Source: Acidobacteriota bacterium
GTDB lineage: Bacteria > Acidobacteriota > Terriglobia > Terriglobales > Acidobacteriaceae
DNA: 6,684 nucleotides
Assembly (NCBI GenBank): GCA_021799405.1
Contig: JAJZAL010000269.1
Coordinates: 1-6,684, forward strand
Reading direction: 5' to 3'
The position numbers were made by a program, and so were the translations under genes. Shown in pieces: positions 6,397 through 6,684 of the stretch. The notes below the pieces were generated by a model. The model was not told the DNA's origin, did no database searches, and was given only the letters and a program-made list of their open reading frames with translations. Every line of letters begins with the position of its first letter. Position 1 is the stretch's first letter.

Positions 6397-6605
6397 ACCG
6401 CGGGCAAGTCGCAACTTCAGCATTCTAAAGGATACTGGAGGGACAGGAAGGCACTACAACGGCTGTAACGGAGTGTCTCGTGGTCCCGAAGTGGTCCCGG
6501 AAATCTTGCTCACGCTGCCCCTGAAACCTGGCTCATAACCGCTCGCGCCCGCCTGCGCCTCCTGCCCCCTCTTCGCCTTCGTCCTCTTCCTCAGTCGCTT
6601 CTTTG
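6397..6605. other. Gene-free stretch right of the tRNA fragment
   Basis: About 210 bases without a supportable gene. It contains a short direct repeat, GTGGTCCCG, at 6480-6488 and 6491-6499. It also has a pyrimidine-rich plus strand at about 6541-6605, which on the minus strand would read as Glu/Gly-rich low-complexity peptide ending at a TGA near 6535. If the tRNA fragment is an att site, this is the outermost part of the integrated element or what remains of it. Confidence 0.5.
6480..6499. repeat. Tandem GTGGTCCCG pair near the att-like site
   Basis: Two exact 9-base copies at an 11-base period (about one helical turn), 84 bases from the tRNA fragment. Short direct repeats close to a tRNA-type att core can be arm-type integrase sites, but two copies prove nothing and chance is possible. 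Confidence 0.35.
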
Positions 6606-6684
6606 CGGGTTATACACGATTCTGCCACTCAATATAGTCCAATCCTGCCACCGGATATAATTCTATGCTGCCACCCGTTGTACT
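6606..6684 (-). mobile_element. Three 23-bp-period repeats, likely end of an IS21-like element
   Basis: On the minus strand GTGGCAG occurs at 6674-6668, 6651-6629 (unit start 6651) and 6628-6606 (unit start 6628), each unit exactly 23 bases. After the shared heptamer the first two units agree at 9 of 16 positions, including a TATAT block; the third is more diverged. Multiple phased copies of a transposase-binding repeat at the terminus are characteristic of IS21-family elements (IstA/IstB). No part of istA or istB lies in the window, so the element, if real, extends to the right. The terminal dinucleotide cannot be assigned. Tandem operator sites for a DNA-binding regulator are an alternative. 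Confidence 0.5.

Noticed and set aside
6353..6450. Complete functional tRNA gene
   Set aside because: There is no 5' acceptor strand, D-arm or matching 5' anticodon stem; only the 3' portion from the anticodon loop is present.
6254..6538. 94-codon plus-strand ORF containing the peptide RRDLNPCYRRERP
   Set aside because: This peptide is the antisense translation of the tRNA T-arm and anticodon region, a well-known spurious ORF type. The ORF also begins inside hairpin 4 and has no ribosome binding site.
6606..6674. CRISPR or other repeat-spacer array at the right edge
   Set aside because: The 7-base conserved core within a 23-bp period is far too short for CRISPR; it fits protein-binding repeats.

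Overview
The window looks like the broken end of an exopolysaccharide (EPS) gene cluster from a moderately GC-rich Gram-negative bacterium, followed by about 1.2 kb of mobile-element debris. The best guess at the source is a soil Acidobacteriota of the Terriglobia type. This rests on recalled resemblance of the IS200-type transposase, its hairpin array and the tRNA-Glu fragment to that group; no search was run, so the taxonomy is tentative.

Positions 1-5530, plus strand: five genes in one direction. (1) The C-terminal part of a Wzc/BY-kinase type polysaccharide chain-length regulator, open at the left edge. (2) An integral-membrane acyltransferase of the Acyltransferase-3 (OafA/NRT) family. 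(3) UDP-glucose 4-epimerase GalE. (4) A glutamine-dependent asparagine synthetase (AsnB-like amidotransferase). (5) The first 19 codons of a probable glycosyltransferase, overlapping the asnB stop by one base and then abruptly lost. Together they suit assembly and decoration of an exported polysaccharide: GalE supplies UDP-galactose, the acyltransferase decorates sugars, the AsnB-like protein may amidate a sugar acid or make asparagine, and the kinase controls polymerisation and export. galE, asnB and the glycosyltransferase are tightly packed and probably translationally coupled.

Positions 5531-6294: an IS200/IS605-type element. A palindrome lies upstream, then a tnpA gene with a good Shine-Dalgarno, then five consecutive hairpins. 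An in-frame TAG interrupts tnpA four codons before the presumed catalytic tyrosine, so the transposase is probably dead.

Positions 6353-6396, minus strand: a 44-nt 3' fragment of a tRNA-Glu(UUC) gene running from the anticodon loop to the encoded CCA. This is what a displaced tRNA end looks like at the att site of an integrative element; the element would lie to the right. Positions 6397-6605 hold no convincing gene. Positions 6606-6684 hold three copies of a GTGGCAG repeat (minus strand) at an exact 23-bp period, resembling the multi-repeat terminus of an IS21-family insertion sequence that continues past the window.

No wholly new system is evident. The most informative observations are the truncated glycosyltransferase, the amber codon in tnpA, the tRNA-Glu att-like fragment and the two repeat arrays. 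They mark this site as a repeatedly rearranged junction between an EPS locus and accessory DNA.
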